64,000 nucleotides of DNA, from contig JANWZS010000003.1 in the NCBI GenBank assembly GCA_025054855.1, forward strand, positions 1 to 64,000, in the 5' to 3' direction. The position numbers were made by a program, and so were the translations under genes. Position 1 is the first letter of the stretch. The number at the start of each line of letters is the position of its first letter. This DNA comes from Candidatus Nitrosocaldus sp. (GTDB lineage Archaea > Thermoproteota > Nitrososphaeria > Nitrososphaerales > Nitrosocaldaceae). The notes beneath the pieces were generated by a model. It was not told where the DNA came from, made no database searches, and was given only the letters and a program-made list of their open reading frames with translations. Below, piece after piece: positions 43,841 through 51,610 of the stretch.

Positions 43841-43868
43841 TTAGGTGAGACTAATTAGGTGTGACTAA
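43841..43868. promoter_or_regulatory. Tandem 14-bp repeats at the TFB-like promoter
   Basis: TTAGGTGAGACTAA (43841-43854) and TTAGGTGTGACTAA (43855-43868) are direct repeats differing at one base, each with TTAG/CTAA half-palindromes. They lie just downstream of the TATA box (ATTTAAATA, about 43826-43834) and over the expected transcription start. Likely operator for a dimeric repressor binding twice; the regulator is unknown. Confidence 0.55.
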
Positions 43869-43871
43869 CTG

Positions 43872-44522
43872 ATGCATATCCAGATCAGCGATAAGATTGA
43901 CGATCTGTTCACGCAGGTACTGCAGGATACCCTTGGGGTGGATGATGGTGTAGATCTGGTTGGTGATGGTAGGTACGCCTCTATAGTATCCAATGCGATG
44001 AGGCTCTACATCGACCTGAGCAGGGGGTACAGGATAAGGAGCAAGAAGACCATCATATGCACAGCGATATATGCAGCGCTCAGACTCGCAGGGTATGCTA
44101 TAACCGTCAACGCATTTGCAGATAGGGTAGGGATGGATGTGAGGAGGCTAGCAGTCTGCTACAGGGCGATGCAGAGGGTTCTAGGGTTGACCGTACCAAA
44201 CCCATCCCTCAATGCGTACATAGATGAGGTTGTGAGATGGCTGGAGGAGGATGGTGGTGCACAGGATAGGTACACAGATGTAGATACTGCAAGGCTGAAG
44301 GAGGAGTCGTATAGGTTGGCTGGTTATGTGAATAGCATGATGAATGGCAGGGGCTTCAACCCTGCTGGCATGGCAGCTGCCATAGTTTACCTCTCGCTGG
44401 ATGAGAGGTGTAGGAAGGCTGTTGGTATCAGGAATCTGGCAAGGATCACTGGTGTGAGCGTTGTCACTGTGAAGAAGAGGATAGAGGACCTCAAGGCACT
44501 GCTGAATGGTCATGTGCAGTAA
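43872..44522 (+). CDS. TFB-like protein without N-terminal zinc ribbon
   Basis: 216 residues with two cyclin-like repeats of archaeal TFB/eukaryotic TFIIB: first about 45-110 (Y-R-I-R-S-K-K-T-I-I-C-T-A-I-Y-A-A-L-R), second about 140-210 (N-P-A-G-M-A-A-A-I-V-Y-L-S-L, then I-T-G-V-S-V-V-T-V-K-K-R, the DNA-contacting HTH). The zinc ribbon and B-finger that recruit RNA polymerase are absent, and the repeats are divergent. It could compete at promoters or act as a specialised factor. Tandem repeats in its promoter suggest tight control. Confidence 0.75.
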   Translation: MHIQISDKIDDLFTQVLQDTLGVDDGVDLVGDGRYASIVSNAMRLYIDLSRGYRIRSKKTIICTAIYAALRLAGYAITVNAFADRVGMDVRRLAVCYRAMQRVLGLTVPNPSLNAYIDEVVRWLEEDGGAQDRYTDVDTARLKEESYRLAGYVNSMMNGRGFNPAGMAAAIVYLSLDERCRKAVGIRNLARITGVSVVTVKKRIEDLKALLNGHVQ

Positions 44523-44613
44523 TGGTGCTGGTATGGTTGATCTATTGATGGATGAAGTAAGGAATAAGTTAGGCCATGTGCTACTCACACTCACCTGAAA
44601 TAAGGTAGTCGAG

Positions 44614-44964
44614 ATGGCCAAAATAGTGGTGATAGAGATAGGAAAATCGGTGGTTGGTGCTGTAATAAAGCACCTTGGTAGGCCATACGCTGTGGTCAGT
44701 TATCCCAGGGAGGTTCACATAAGCGAGTTCAAGAAGATACTGAAGGAGGCATACCAGAAGATAAACGATGCCATCTCCTCCCCAGGCGAAGGCGGTAGTG
44801 ATGATGGTGAGGTATGGCTCATACTATCTGGGCCGTTGGCACTGGTCTTCCAGCTGGGGCAGATAGTTGGGGAGATGAGCAACGTGAAGGTACTCCAGTA
44901 CTACAACGGCGAGTACCATATAGTACCTTCTATAAGCAGGGATGAGTTGCGGGATAAGGTATAG
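44614..44964 (+). CDS. Rossmann-like protein, possibly SAVED/CARF-related
   Basis: 116 residues. A beta-alpha-beta N-terminus (A-K-I-V-V-I-E-I-G-K-S-V-V-G-A-V), then V-W-L-I-L-S-G-P-L-A-L-V-F-Q-L-G-Q-I-V-G and V-K-V-L-Q-Y-Y-N-G-E-Y-H. The pattern of a strand, a Gly-Pro turn, a helix with L-G-x, then a strand ending in Y resembles the second half of SAVED/CARF domains that sense cyclic nucleotides in defence. No effector domain or CRISPR gene is near, so this is tentative. A Gly/Ser/Asp loop is inserted near residue 60. Confidence 0.45.
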   Translation: MAKIVVIEIGKSVVGAVIKHLGRPYAVVSYPREVHISEFKKILKEAYQKINDAISSPGEGGSDDGEVWLILSGPLALVFQLGQIVGEMSNVKVLQYYNGEYHIVPSISRDELRDKV

Positions 44965-45002
44965 GATAGGGTGAAGGATGATGGATAGAGAGAGTAAGGG
45001 AT

Positions 45003-45016
45003 GGCTACAAGTAGCC
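45003..45016. repeat. GGCTAC-AA-GTAGCC inverted repeat
   Basis: Perfect 6-bp arms around AA, between the SAVED-like gene and the alaS promoter. Either an end-of-transcript hairpin for the upstream gene or an operator for alaS. Confidence 0.35.
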
Positions 45017-45088
45017 TTATTCACATGCATAACGGAATAGCGATGCCAATAGAAAGAATTAATAGATTATTCATGGAATGCAATAGCA

Positions 45089-47827
45089 TTGAGTAAGGAG
45101 GAGTTGCTTGCAAGGTTCTCATCAGAACCTGACAGGTACTACAGGGTATCCCTCTTCGATGATGTCGGGTTCAGAAGGCAGCAGTGTAGAGTATGCAGGG
45201 GTCACTTCTGGGCACTCAACAGCAGGGAGAGGTGCCCCAACTGTGAGCCATATGGGTTCATAGGCGACCCTCCAACGAGCAAGAGGATGGACTACATAGA
45301 GGCGTGGAGGGCCGTTGAGAGTTTCTTCACCCAGAACGGGCATGCATCAGTGAAGCGTTACCCAGTGGTATGCAGGTGGAGGGATGACCTCTTCTTCACA
45401 GTAGCATCCATAGTCGACTTTCAGCGTGTGATAGGGGGCAAGGTTGTATTCGAGCTCCCAGCGAACCCCTTGATAGTGCCCCAGATGTGCCTTAGGTTCA
45501 ATGATATAGAGAACGTTGGGAGGACGGGGAAGCACTACACATCCTTCTGCATGATAGGCCAGCACAGCATAGCGGATGCTGAGAATGGCTACTGGAAGGA
45601 TAGATGCATAGAACTCGACTACAGGATGCTCACGGATGTACTTGGCATAAGGAGGGATGAGATAGTCTTCGTCGAGGATGTATGGCTTGGATATGGTGCC
45701 TTCGGGTACTCACTGGAGTACTATGTGAGGGGGCTTGAGCTTGGCAATGCTGTATTCACTGAGTTCGAGGGGAGCCCCAAGGATTACAGGGTTATGAGGG
45801 AGAGGGTAGTGGATATGGGTGCTGGATTAGAGAGGTTCTCATGGGTGACCATGGGCACACCAACCAGCTATGACTGCACATTCGGCCCAGTGCTGAGGCA
45901 TATGATGGACAGGTTTGGTGTGGAGTACGATCCTGCTATACTCAGTAGGTACTTCAGCATAATATCAAGCAGCAACTACAGCGTTGACTATGTCAGGGTA
46001 GCAGAGGTACTGGGCATGGACCCTGCCAGGCTGGAGAGGATGGTTACACCACTGGAGGCTTTGTATGCTGTTGCAGATCACGTCAGAACACTGACATTCG
46101 CCATAGCGGATGGTGCGCTACCAAGCAACACTGGAGGGGGCTACAACCTCAGGGTGGTCCTCAGGAGGGCGCTAGCAATGCTCAGGAGGCTCGGATGGAG
46201 CATAAGGCTGGATGAGGTAGCGGATATGCACATAGACTATCTCGCATCGATGTACCCAGAGCTGAGGGAGCAGAGGGAGAGCGTAAGAACCATACTTGGT
46301 GTGGAGAGCAGCAGGTATGCAGAGGCCATAGAGAGGATGAAGGGCATAGCGAGGAGGCTGCAAGGGAGGAGGTTGAGCAGCGATGATCTCATCAGGCTAT
46401 ACGAGTCTGATGGCATAACACCAGACTTCCTCAAGGAGCAGGGGATAATAGATAGGGTGCCAGAGAACTTCTACACCATGCTGGCCGAGAGGCACAGCGA
46501 GAGGCCCCTCGCCGCTGAGCCCAAGCCCGTCATGGACGTGAGCAGCATAGAGCCCACGAGGCTGCTCTTCTACGAGGACCAGTACATGCTGGAGTTCACG
46601 GCAAGGGTCCTCAAGGTGAGGATGCCCTACATCATCCTAGACAGGACAGCATTCTATGCTAGAGCTGGGGGGCAGGAGCCTGACCATGGCTACATAAACG
46701 AAGCAAGGGTTGTGGATGTCATAAAGCAGGGGGATGTGATCCTTCACAGGGTACAGGATGCGGAGATAAGCTTCAGGGAGGGCGACATGGTTACCTGCAG
46801 GATAGATGGTGAGAGGAGGGGGCTGATAATGAGGCACCATACAGCTACACACATAATCAACGCAGCATCCAGGAGGGCCCTTGGCCAATGGATATGGCAG
46901 CACTCAGCATACAAGGATGAGCACTACGCCAGGCTCGATATAACCCATCACTCACCCCTGAGCAGGGATGATGTGAGGAGGATAGAGGAGTATGCCAACG
47001 AGATAGTCCTTGCAGATATCCCAGTGGAGGTGACCCTCATGGACAGGAATGTGGCAGAGCAGATGTACGGGTTCAGGATATACCAGGGGGGTTATGTACC
47101 AAACAGGAGCATAAGGATAGTGAGGATAGGGGACTGGGATATAGAGGCGTGTGGAGGCACGCATTGTGAGAGGAGTGGGGAGGTAGGCATGATCAAGGTG
47201 ACAAGGGCTGAGAGGATACAGGATGGTATAGTCAGGCTTGAGTTTGTGGCAGGCAAGGCAGCCTTGAGGTATGCACAGTTACAGGAGGAGCATATATCAT
47301 CGATAGCGGAGATGCTCGGCTCAAGCAGGGAGAAGGTCGTTGCCAGCGTGGCAAGGAAGGTGGAGGAGGCTGATGATGCGAGGAGGAGGCTTAGGCTCAT
47401 GGTCAGGAGGTTAGCAGATGAGATGGTCAATAGCATAGTTGGTAGTGCGAAGAGCATAGCAGTTGCTGATGGTAGCGATGGGGGTGATGGAGGCGAGCAT
47501 ATCAGGCTCTACGCCGTCTACGATGATCTCATGGATGAGGAGTACCATATAGCGGTTGGGGAGAGGGCGATAGAGGTGGAGCCAAGGCTCATATACTGTG
47601 CACTGATAGGCAAGTCCAACGAGAAGGGTAAGAGCATAAGGATAATAGTATTCTCTGGCAGATCGGCGAGGAGTAGGTTCAAGGCCAGAGCAATAGCTAA
47701 TGGGATAGCAGGGGTATTCGGAGGTTCTGCTGGGGGTGATGATAGGTTTGCACAGGGTGGAGGCTCGTACAGGGAGGTGGGCGATGCCATTGCCATGGTA
47801 GAGAGTATCATCAAGGGTAGCGTATAG
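45089..47827 (+). CDS. alaS: Alanyl-tRNA synthetase
   Basis: 912 residues, archaeal type with an N-terminal Cys-containing extension (C-R-V-C, C-P-N-C near residues 29-53) before the class II catalytic core (F-F-T-V-A-S-I-V-D-F-Q-R-V near 108). The editing domain has H-H-T-A-T-H near 587 and C-G-G-T-H-C near 689. A Gly/Asp-rich insert is at about residues 793-802. Start is TTG at 45089, with TTAATAGATTA about 26 nt upstream; no closer ATG exists. leuS follows after 24 nt. Confidence 0.96.
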   Translation: MSKEELLARFSSEPDRYYRVSLFDDVGFRRQQCRVCRGHFWALNSRERCPNCEPYGFIGDPPTSKRMDYIEAWRAVESFFTQNGHASVKRYPVVCRWRDDLFFTVASIVDFQRVIGGKVVFELPANPLIVPQMCLRFNDIENVGRTGKHYTSFCMIGQHSIADAENGYWKDRCIELDYRMLTDVLGIRRDEIVFVEDVWLGYGAFGYSLEYYVRGLELGNAVFTEFEGSPKDYRVMRERVVDMGAGLERFSWVTMGTPTSYDCTFGPVLRHMMDRFGVEYDPAILSRYFSIISSSNYSVDYVRVAEVLGMDPARLERMVTPLEALYAVADHVRTLTFAIADGALPSNTGGGYNLRVVLRRALAMLRRLGWSIRLDEVADMHIDYLASMYPELREQRESVRTILGVESSRYAEAIERMKGIARRLQGRRLSSDDLIRLYESDGITPDFLKEQGIIDRVPENFYTMLAERHSERPLAAEPKPVMDVSSIEPTRLLFYEDQYMLEFTARVLKVRMPYIILDRTAFYARAGGQEPDHGYINEARVVDVIKQGDVILHRVQDAEISFREGDMVTCRIDGERRGLIMRHHTATHIINAASRRALGQWIWQHSAYKDEHYARLDITHHSPLSRDDVRRIEEYANEIVLADIPVEVTLMDRNVAEQMYGFRIYQGGYVPNRSIRIVRIGDWDIEACGGTHCERSGEVGMIKVTRAERIQDGIVRLEFVAGKAALRYAQLQEEHISSIAEMLGSSREKVVASVARKVEEADDARRRLRLMVRRLADEMVNSIVGSAKSIAVADGSDGGDGGEHIRLYAVYDDLMDEEYHIAVGERAIEVEPRLIYCALIGKSNEKGKSIRIIVFSGRSARSRFKARAIANGIAGVFGGSAGGDDRFAQGGGSYREVGDAIAMVESIIKGSV

Positions 47828-47829
47828 CA

Positions 47830-47841
47830 CACCTGCAGGTG
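47830..47841. promoter_or_regulatory. CACCTGCAGGTG palindrome between alaS and leuS
   Basis: A perfect 12-bp palindrome filling half of the 24-nt alaS-leuS gap. Its central ten bases equal the palindrome at the gdhA start codon. Possible operator or RNA element; unproven. Confidence 0.3.
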
Positions 47842-47851
47842 CTCTTCACAC

Positions 47852-50797
47852 ATGCTAGACTGGCTAGCGATACAGAGGAGGTGGATGGATGCCTGGGATA
47901 GGGCAAGGATATTCGAGAGCGACCCTACGGGCGAGAGGAAGTACTTCATAACTGTAGCATACCCATACCCCAACTCCCCACAGCATATAGGGCATGGGAG
48001 GACATATACCCTAGCAGATGTGCATGCAAGGTACATGCGTATGAAGGGCTACAACGTGCTCTTCCCCATGGGCTTCCACTACACTGGCACACCCATACTT
48101 GCCATGTCGAGGCGTATAGCGGAGCAGGACAGGGAGCTGATAGAGACGTTCGTGAACCTATACGGTGTGAAGCCAGAGTACATAGAGCAGTTCAAGGACC
48201 CAGTGAATATAGCGAGGTACTTCCATGCGGAGATCAGGGAGGGGATGAGGGAGATGGGCTACTCCATAGACTGGAGGAGGGAGTTCACCACCATAGACCC
48301 GCTCTACAACAGGTTCATAACATGGCAGTTCAGGAGGCTGAGGGATAAGGGGTTCATATCGCAGGGCTCGCATCCGGTTGGGTGGTGCCCAAGGGACCAG
48401 AGCCCAGTCAGCCAGCACGATACACTTGGGGATGTGGAGCCAGAGTTCATGGAGTACCTGCTCATAAAGTTCAGGCTCGTGGATGATGCTGGTGAAGAGG
48501 GGCTGATGCTCCCTGCAGCCACCCTGAGGGCGGAGACCGTATTTGGCGCTACCAACATATGGTTGAACCCAGATGCAGACTATGCAATCGCTATGGTGGA
48601 TGGGGAGAGGTGGCTGATAAGCGTGAGCGCTGCTGAGAGGCTCTCATACCTCAACAGGGATGTGCGTGTCGAGAGCACGATCAAGGGGAGGGATCTAATA
48701 GGAAGGAGGGTGAGCGTGCCTCTGACCAACAGGCATGTACCCATACTCCCTGCCAGGTTCGTGGACCCGAGGAACGGTACTGGTGTGGTCATGTCTGTAC
48801 CAGCACATGCGCCATACGACTATCAGGCACTTAGGGACCTGAAGCATAGCATGCATGGTGAGTTGAAGAAGTATCTGGATAGCATAGAGCCCATAGTGGT
48901 TATAGAGAGCGACTACTCGAACGGTGGCATACCTGCAGCCATCGCTGTGGAGCGCCATGGTGTGTCTAGCCAGGATGACCCAAGGCTGGAGGATGCTACC
49001 AACGAACTCTACACGCACGAGTTCTACAGGGGCAGGATGTCATCCAGTAGCGTGACCATGGGCTACGCTGGCATGAGTGTTAGGGATGCAAGGGAGAGGG
49101 TCAGGGTAGATATGCTTGGAGGCAAGATGGCAGATACCATGCTCGATCTTGCAAGGCCAGTGAGGTGCAGGTGTGGTGCAGAGTGCGTAGTCAAGATACT
49201 CACGGATCAGTGGTTCATAGACTACTCCAACGATAGGTGGAAGGGGCTTGCACACTCATGCCTAGAGAGCATGAATATACTGCCAGAGGATATAAGGGAG
49301 GAGTTCAGGCACGTCATAGACTGGTTGAGGGAGAGGGCATGCGCCAGACGATCTGGGCTGGGTACCAAACTGCCATGGGATGAGAACTGGATAATAGAGT
49401 CGCTCTCGGACTCTGTGATATACATGGCATACTACATAATAGCAAGGTACGCTAGAGCGCTTGGCGCTGGTGATGTTGGAGATGAGTTCTTCGATTACGT
49501 GCTCCTAGGCATAGGTGATGCTGGGAGCGTCGCAGAGCGGTGCAGGTTGAGCAGGGAGTTGGTTGAGCAGATCAGGAGGGAGTTCCTCTACTACTACCCA
49601 GTAGATAGCAGGCACTCCGGTAGGGACCTAGTACCCAACCACCTCACATTCTTCATATTCAACCACGTAGCCCTATTCCCCAGGGAGTTGTGGCCGAGGC
49701 AGATAGTCGTGAATGGGAGTGTGCTGATGGATGGGAAGAAGATGAGCAAGTCCCTAGGCAACATAGTGCCATTACGCAAGGCAATAAGGGAGTATGGGAG
49801 TGATGCTATAAGGGCATCCCTACTCATATCTGCCGAACTGCTCCAGGATGCCGACTTTACGCTTGATATGCTGAAGAGCATAAGGGAGAAGGTCGAGAGG
49901 CTGTACAGCACATGTGTGCAGTTCGCTGGGAGGAGTAGAGGGGATGGTGCTAGGGGGGATGGAGGGAGGGCCAAGGTGGAACAGGTGAAGAAGCAGGAGC
50001 AGGAGGATGCATGGCTCATGAGCAGGCTACAGCACATGATACAGGGCACGACAGATGCAATGGACAGGCTAAGGGTTAGGGAGTCACTCAGCAACCTACT
50101 CTACATCATGGATCAGGATATGCAGTGGTACCTCAAGAGGGCAAGGAGCAAGGGAAGGAGCGATGATGAGATAGCAGGGACAATCCTATCATTCCTCGAT
50201 GCCAGGATAAGGATGCTATCCCCGTTCATGCCATTCATATGCGAGGAGATGTGGAGCATACTCGGTGGCAAGGGGTTCGTATCCACGGCTGAGTGGCCCA
50301 CAGTCGATCGTAGTCTGATCAACGACGCTATAGATGAGGGCGAGTCCCTTATAATGCATGTGATGGATGATGTTGACAGGATAATCAAGGTGACTGGGAT
50401 GAAGCCTAGGAGGATGACTGTGTACGTTGCAGGGAGGTTGAAGTGGGAGCTCTACCTGAGCATGCTCAGGATGGTCAATGCTGGTACTACCAACTATGGT
50501 GAGCTCATGCGTATGCTAGTGAAGGGTGCTGGTTCTGTATCTGATGCTGTAGCAGGTTATGCGAAGAGTAAACCAGAGTTGGTGAGGAGGATGCTTGAGA
50601 GCATACTCTCTACTCCACCAGACTCTAGGCAGAGGAGGGCTACCATAGGGGTGCTCGATGAAGCGGGAGTACTGAGCGATGCCATACCGCTCCTGGAGAG
50701 GGAGTACGGCTCGAGGATGGAGGTGGTGCTGGAGGATGGAGGTGTGGAGATGAAGAAGGTCGCCCTACCGTATAGGCCAGCGATATACATGGAGTGA
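47852..50797 (+). CDS. leuS: Leucyl-tRNA synthetase, archaeal type
   Basis: 981 residues. HIGH motif H-I-G-H-G-R-T-Y-T near residue 47; editing-domain G-T-G-V-V-M-S-V-P-A-H-A near 308; KMSKS motif K-K-M-S-K-S-L-G-N near 629. Archaeal and eukaryotic LeuRS share this layout, with the editing domain inserted in the Rossmann core. A Gly/Arg/Asp-rich insert lies at about residues 694-706 just after the catalytic part. It probably shares a transcript with alaS. Confidence 0.96.
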   Translation: MLDWLAIQRRWMDAWDRARIFESDPTGERKYFITVAYPYPNSPQHIGHGRTYTLADVHARYMRMKGYNVLFPMGFHYTGTPILAMSRRIAEQDRELIETFVNLYGVKPEYIEQFKDPVNIARYFHAEIREGMREMGYSIDWRREFTTIDPLYNRFITWQFRRLRDKGFISQGSHPVGWCPRDQSPVSQHDTLGDVEPEFMEYLLIKFRLVDDAGEEGLMLPAATLRAETVFGATNIWLNPDADYAIAMVDGERWLISVSAAERLSYLNRDVRVESTIKGRDLIGRRVSVPLTNRHVPILPARFVDPRNGTGVVMSVPAHAPYDYQALRDLKHSMHGELKKYLDSIEPIVVIESDYSNGGIPAAIAVERHGVSSQDDPRLEDATNELYTHEFYRGRMSSSSVTMGYAGMSVRDARERVRVDMLGGKMADTMLDLARPVRCRCGAECVVKILTDQWFIDYSNDRWKGLAHSCLESMNILPEDIREEFRHVIDWLRERACARRSGLGTKLPWDENWIIESLSDSVIYMAYYIIARYARALGAGDVGDEFFDYVLLGIGDAGSVAERCRLSRELVEQIRREFLYYYPVDSRHSGRDLVPNHLTFFIFNHVALFPRELWPRQIVVNGSVLMDGKKMSKSLGNIVPLRKAIREYGSDAIRASLLISAELLQDADFTLDMLKSIREKVERLYSTCVQFAGRSRGDGARGDGGRAKVEQVKKQEQEDAWLMSRLQHMIQGTTDAMDRLRVRESLSNLLYIMDQDMQWYLKRARSKGRSDDEIAGTILSFLDARIRMLSPFMPFICEEMWSILGGKGFVSTAEWPTVDRSLINDAIDEGESLIMHVMDDVDRIIKVTGMKPRRMTVYVAGRLKWELYLSMLRMVNAGTTNYGELMRMLVKGAGSVSDAVAGYAKSKPELVRRMLESILSTPPDSRQRRATIGVLDEAGVLSDAIPLLEREYGSRMEVVLEDGGVEMKKVALPYRPAIYME

Positions 50798-50850
50798 GTG
50801 ATTCCATGCGAGAAGTAAATAATTATATTGTATAAGACTTTAGCATCCAT

Positions 50851-51252
50851 GTGCTGAGAGAGGATAGGAACGGGAAGGAGCATAAAAGGCGGGGCAAGGG
50901 TGCAGATGAGTCAAGTGCAAGCAGGAGCAGGGAGAAGGGCAAGTACGCCTCGAGCACAGAGAATAGGAGGCTTGTATGGAACAGCATAATCTGGCCGCTC
51001 ATACTAGAGCTGAACAAACCCTGGTTCACCATAGAGGAGTACCATGCAAGGAGGGATGCATTCTGCTCCTCCCATAGCGAGGAGATGAAGGGGAAGGTTG
51101 CTGGGGGCTTCGTATCGCTCATAGTCAAGGGGCTACTACTCAAGGATAAGGACAGGGAGGTGTACAGCATACACTGGAAGCTGGTGCCGTACATGCGCAA
51201 GAGGCTCTGGCTCGATTATGGGGAGGCTATAAGGCTGATAAGCACAAAGTGA
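50851..51252 (+). CDS. Hypothetical protein, probably helical
   Basis: 133 residues from GTG at 50851. A very basic, Ser-rich N-terminal 35 residues is followed by a compact part with W-N-S-I-I-W-P-L-I-L-E-L-N-K-P-W-F-T-I-E-E-Y and a C-terminal Y-M-R-K-R-L-W-L-D-Y, reminiscent of a small winged-helix domain. TAATTATATTG lies about 26 nt upstream. It may bind nucleic acid; no family recognised. Confidence 0.6.
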   Translation: MLREDRNGKEHKRRGKGADESSASRSREKGKYASSTENRRLVWNSIIWPLILELNKPWFTIEEYHARRDAFCSSHSEEMKGKVAGGFVSLIVKGLLLKDKDREVYSIHWKLVPYMRKRLWLDYGEAIRLISTK

Positions 51253-51306
51253 GTCATGAATATATCGTGGGAGAAAATAGATGGGTAGTAGGTAGTAGAT
51301 AGGTAG

Positions 51307-51327
51307 GAAGAAAGAAAGAAAGAAAGA
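51307..51327. repeat. (GAAA)n microsatellite
   Basis: Tandem GAAA units about 40 nt before the tRNA-Gln gene, after the stop of the helical hypothetical protein. Confidence 0.75.
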
Positions 51328-51362
51328 CAGATAATGGAGTACCATCCTTCTATATCTACGGT

Positions 51363-51507
51363 AGCCCCGTCGTCTAGCGGCCAAGGAGGGCTCGGCCCTT
51401 GAGTGCCAGGCTCTGGATCCCGTGAGGTTATGAATAGGGCTATGTAGAGGAGAGGAGAGGAGAGGAGAGACCTGGTGACGGCAGTTCGAATCTGCCCGGG
51501 GCTACCA
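51363..51507 (+). tRNA. tRNA-Gln (CTG) with two candidate introns
   Basis: Acceptor AGCCCCG (51363-51369) pairs with CGGGGCT (51497-51503), followed by A and an encoded CCA. T arm GGCAG-TTCGAAT-CTGCC (51480-51496). Anticodon stem CCAGG (51406-51410) pairs with CCTGG (51471-51475); loop CTCTGG+A gives anticodon CTG with U33. The A1-U72 pair fits archaeal tRNA-Gln. The loop is interrupted after position 37 by about 53 nt (51417-51469), and about 16-17 nt (near 51389-51405) interrupt the D-arm/anticodon-stem junction. The exact splice sites were not resolved. Confidence 0.85.
51446..51470. repeat. (AGAGG)n pentanucleotide repeat inside the tRNA-Gln intron
   Basis: Four perfect AGAGG units plus AGAGA, forming the 3' part of the anticodon-loop intron and ending at the splice site. 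Confidence 0.85.
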
Positions 51508-51592
51508 ACCATCATCCATTACTACCCATCGATCCATCCACCCACCACCCACCATCCACCCACCAATACATACATACATACATGCATGCATG
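51508..51592. repeat. Degenerate CATC/CACC/CATA repeat tract
   Basis: Low-complexity tract of ATCC, CACC, ACAT and GCAT units filling the space between tRNA-Gln and the 3' end of lysS. Confidence 0.7.
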
Positions 51593-51610
51593 AGTGTATT
51601 CATGCCATGC

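Noticed and set aside
44532-44597. 21-codon ORF between the TFB-like gene and the SAVED-like gene
   Set aside because: No TATA box at the leaderless distance, no Cys or other pattern, and no ribosome site.
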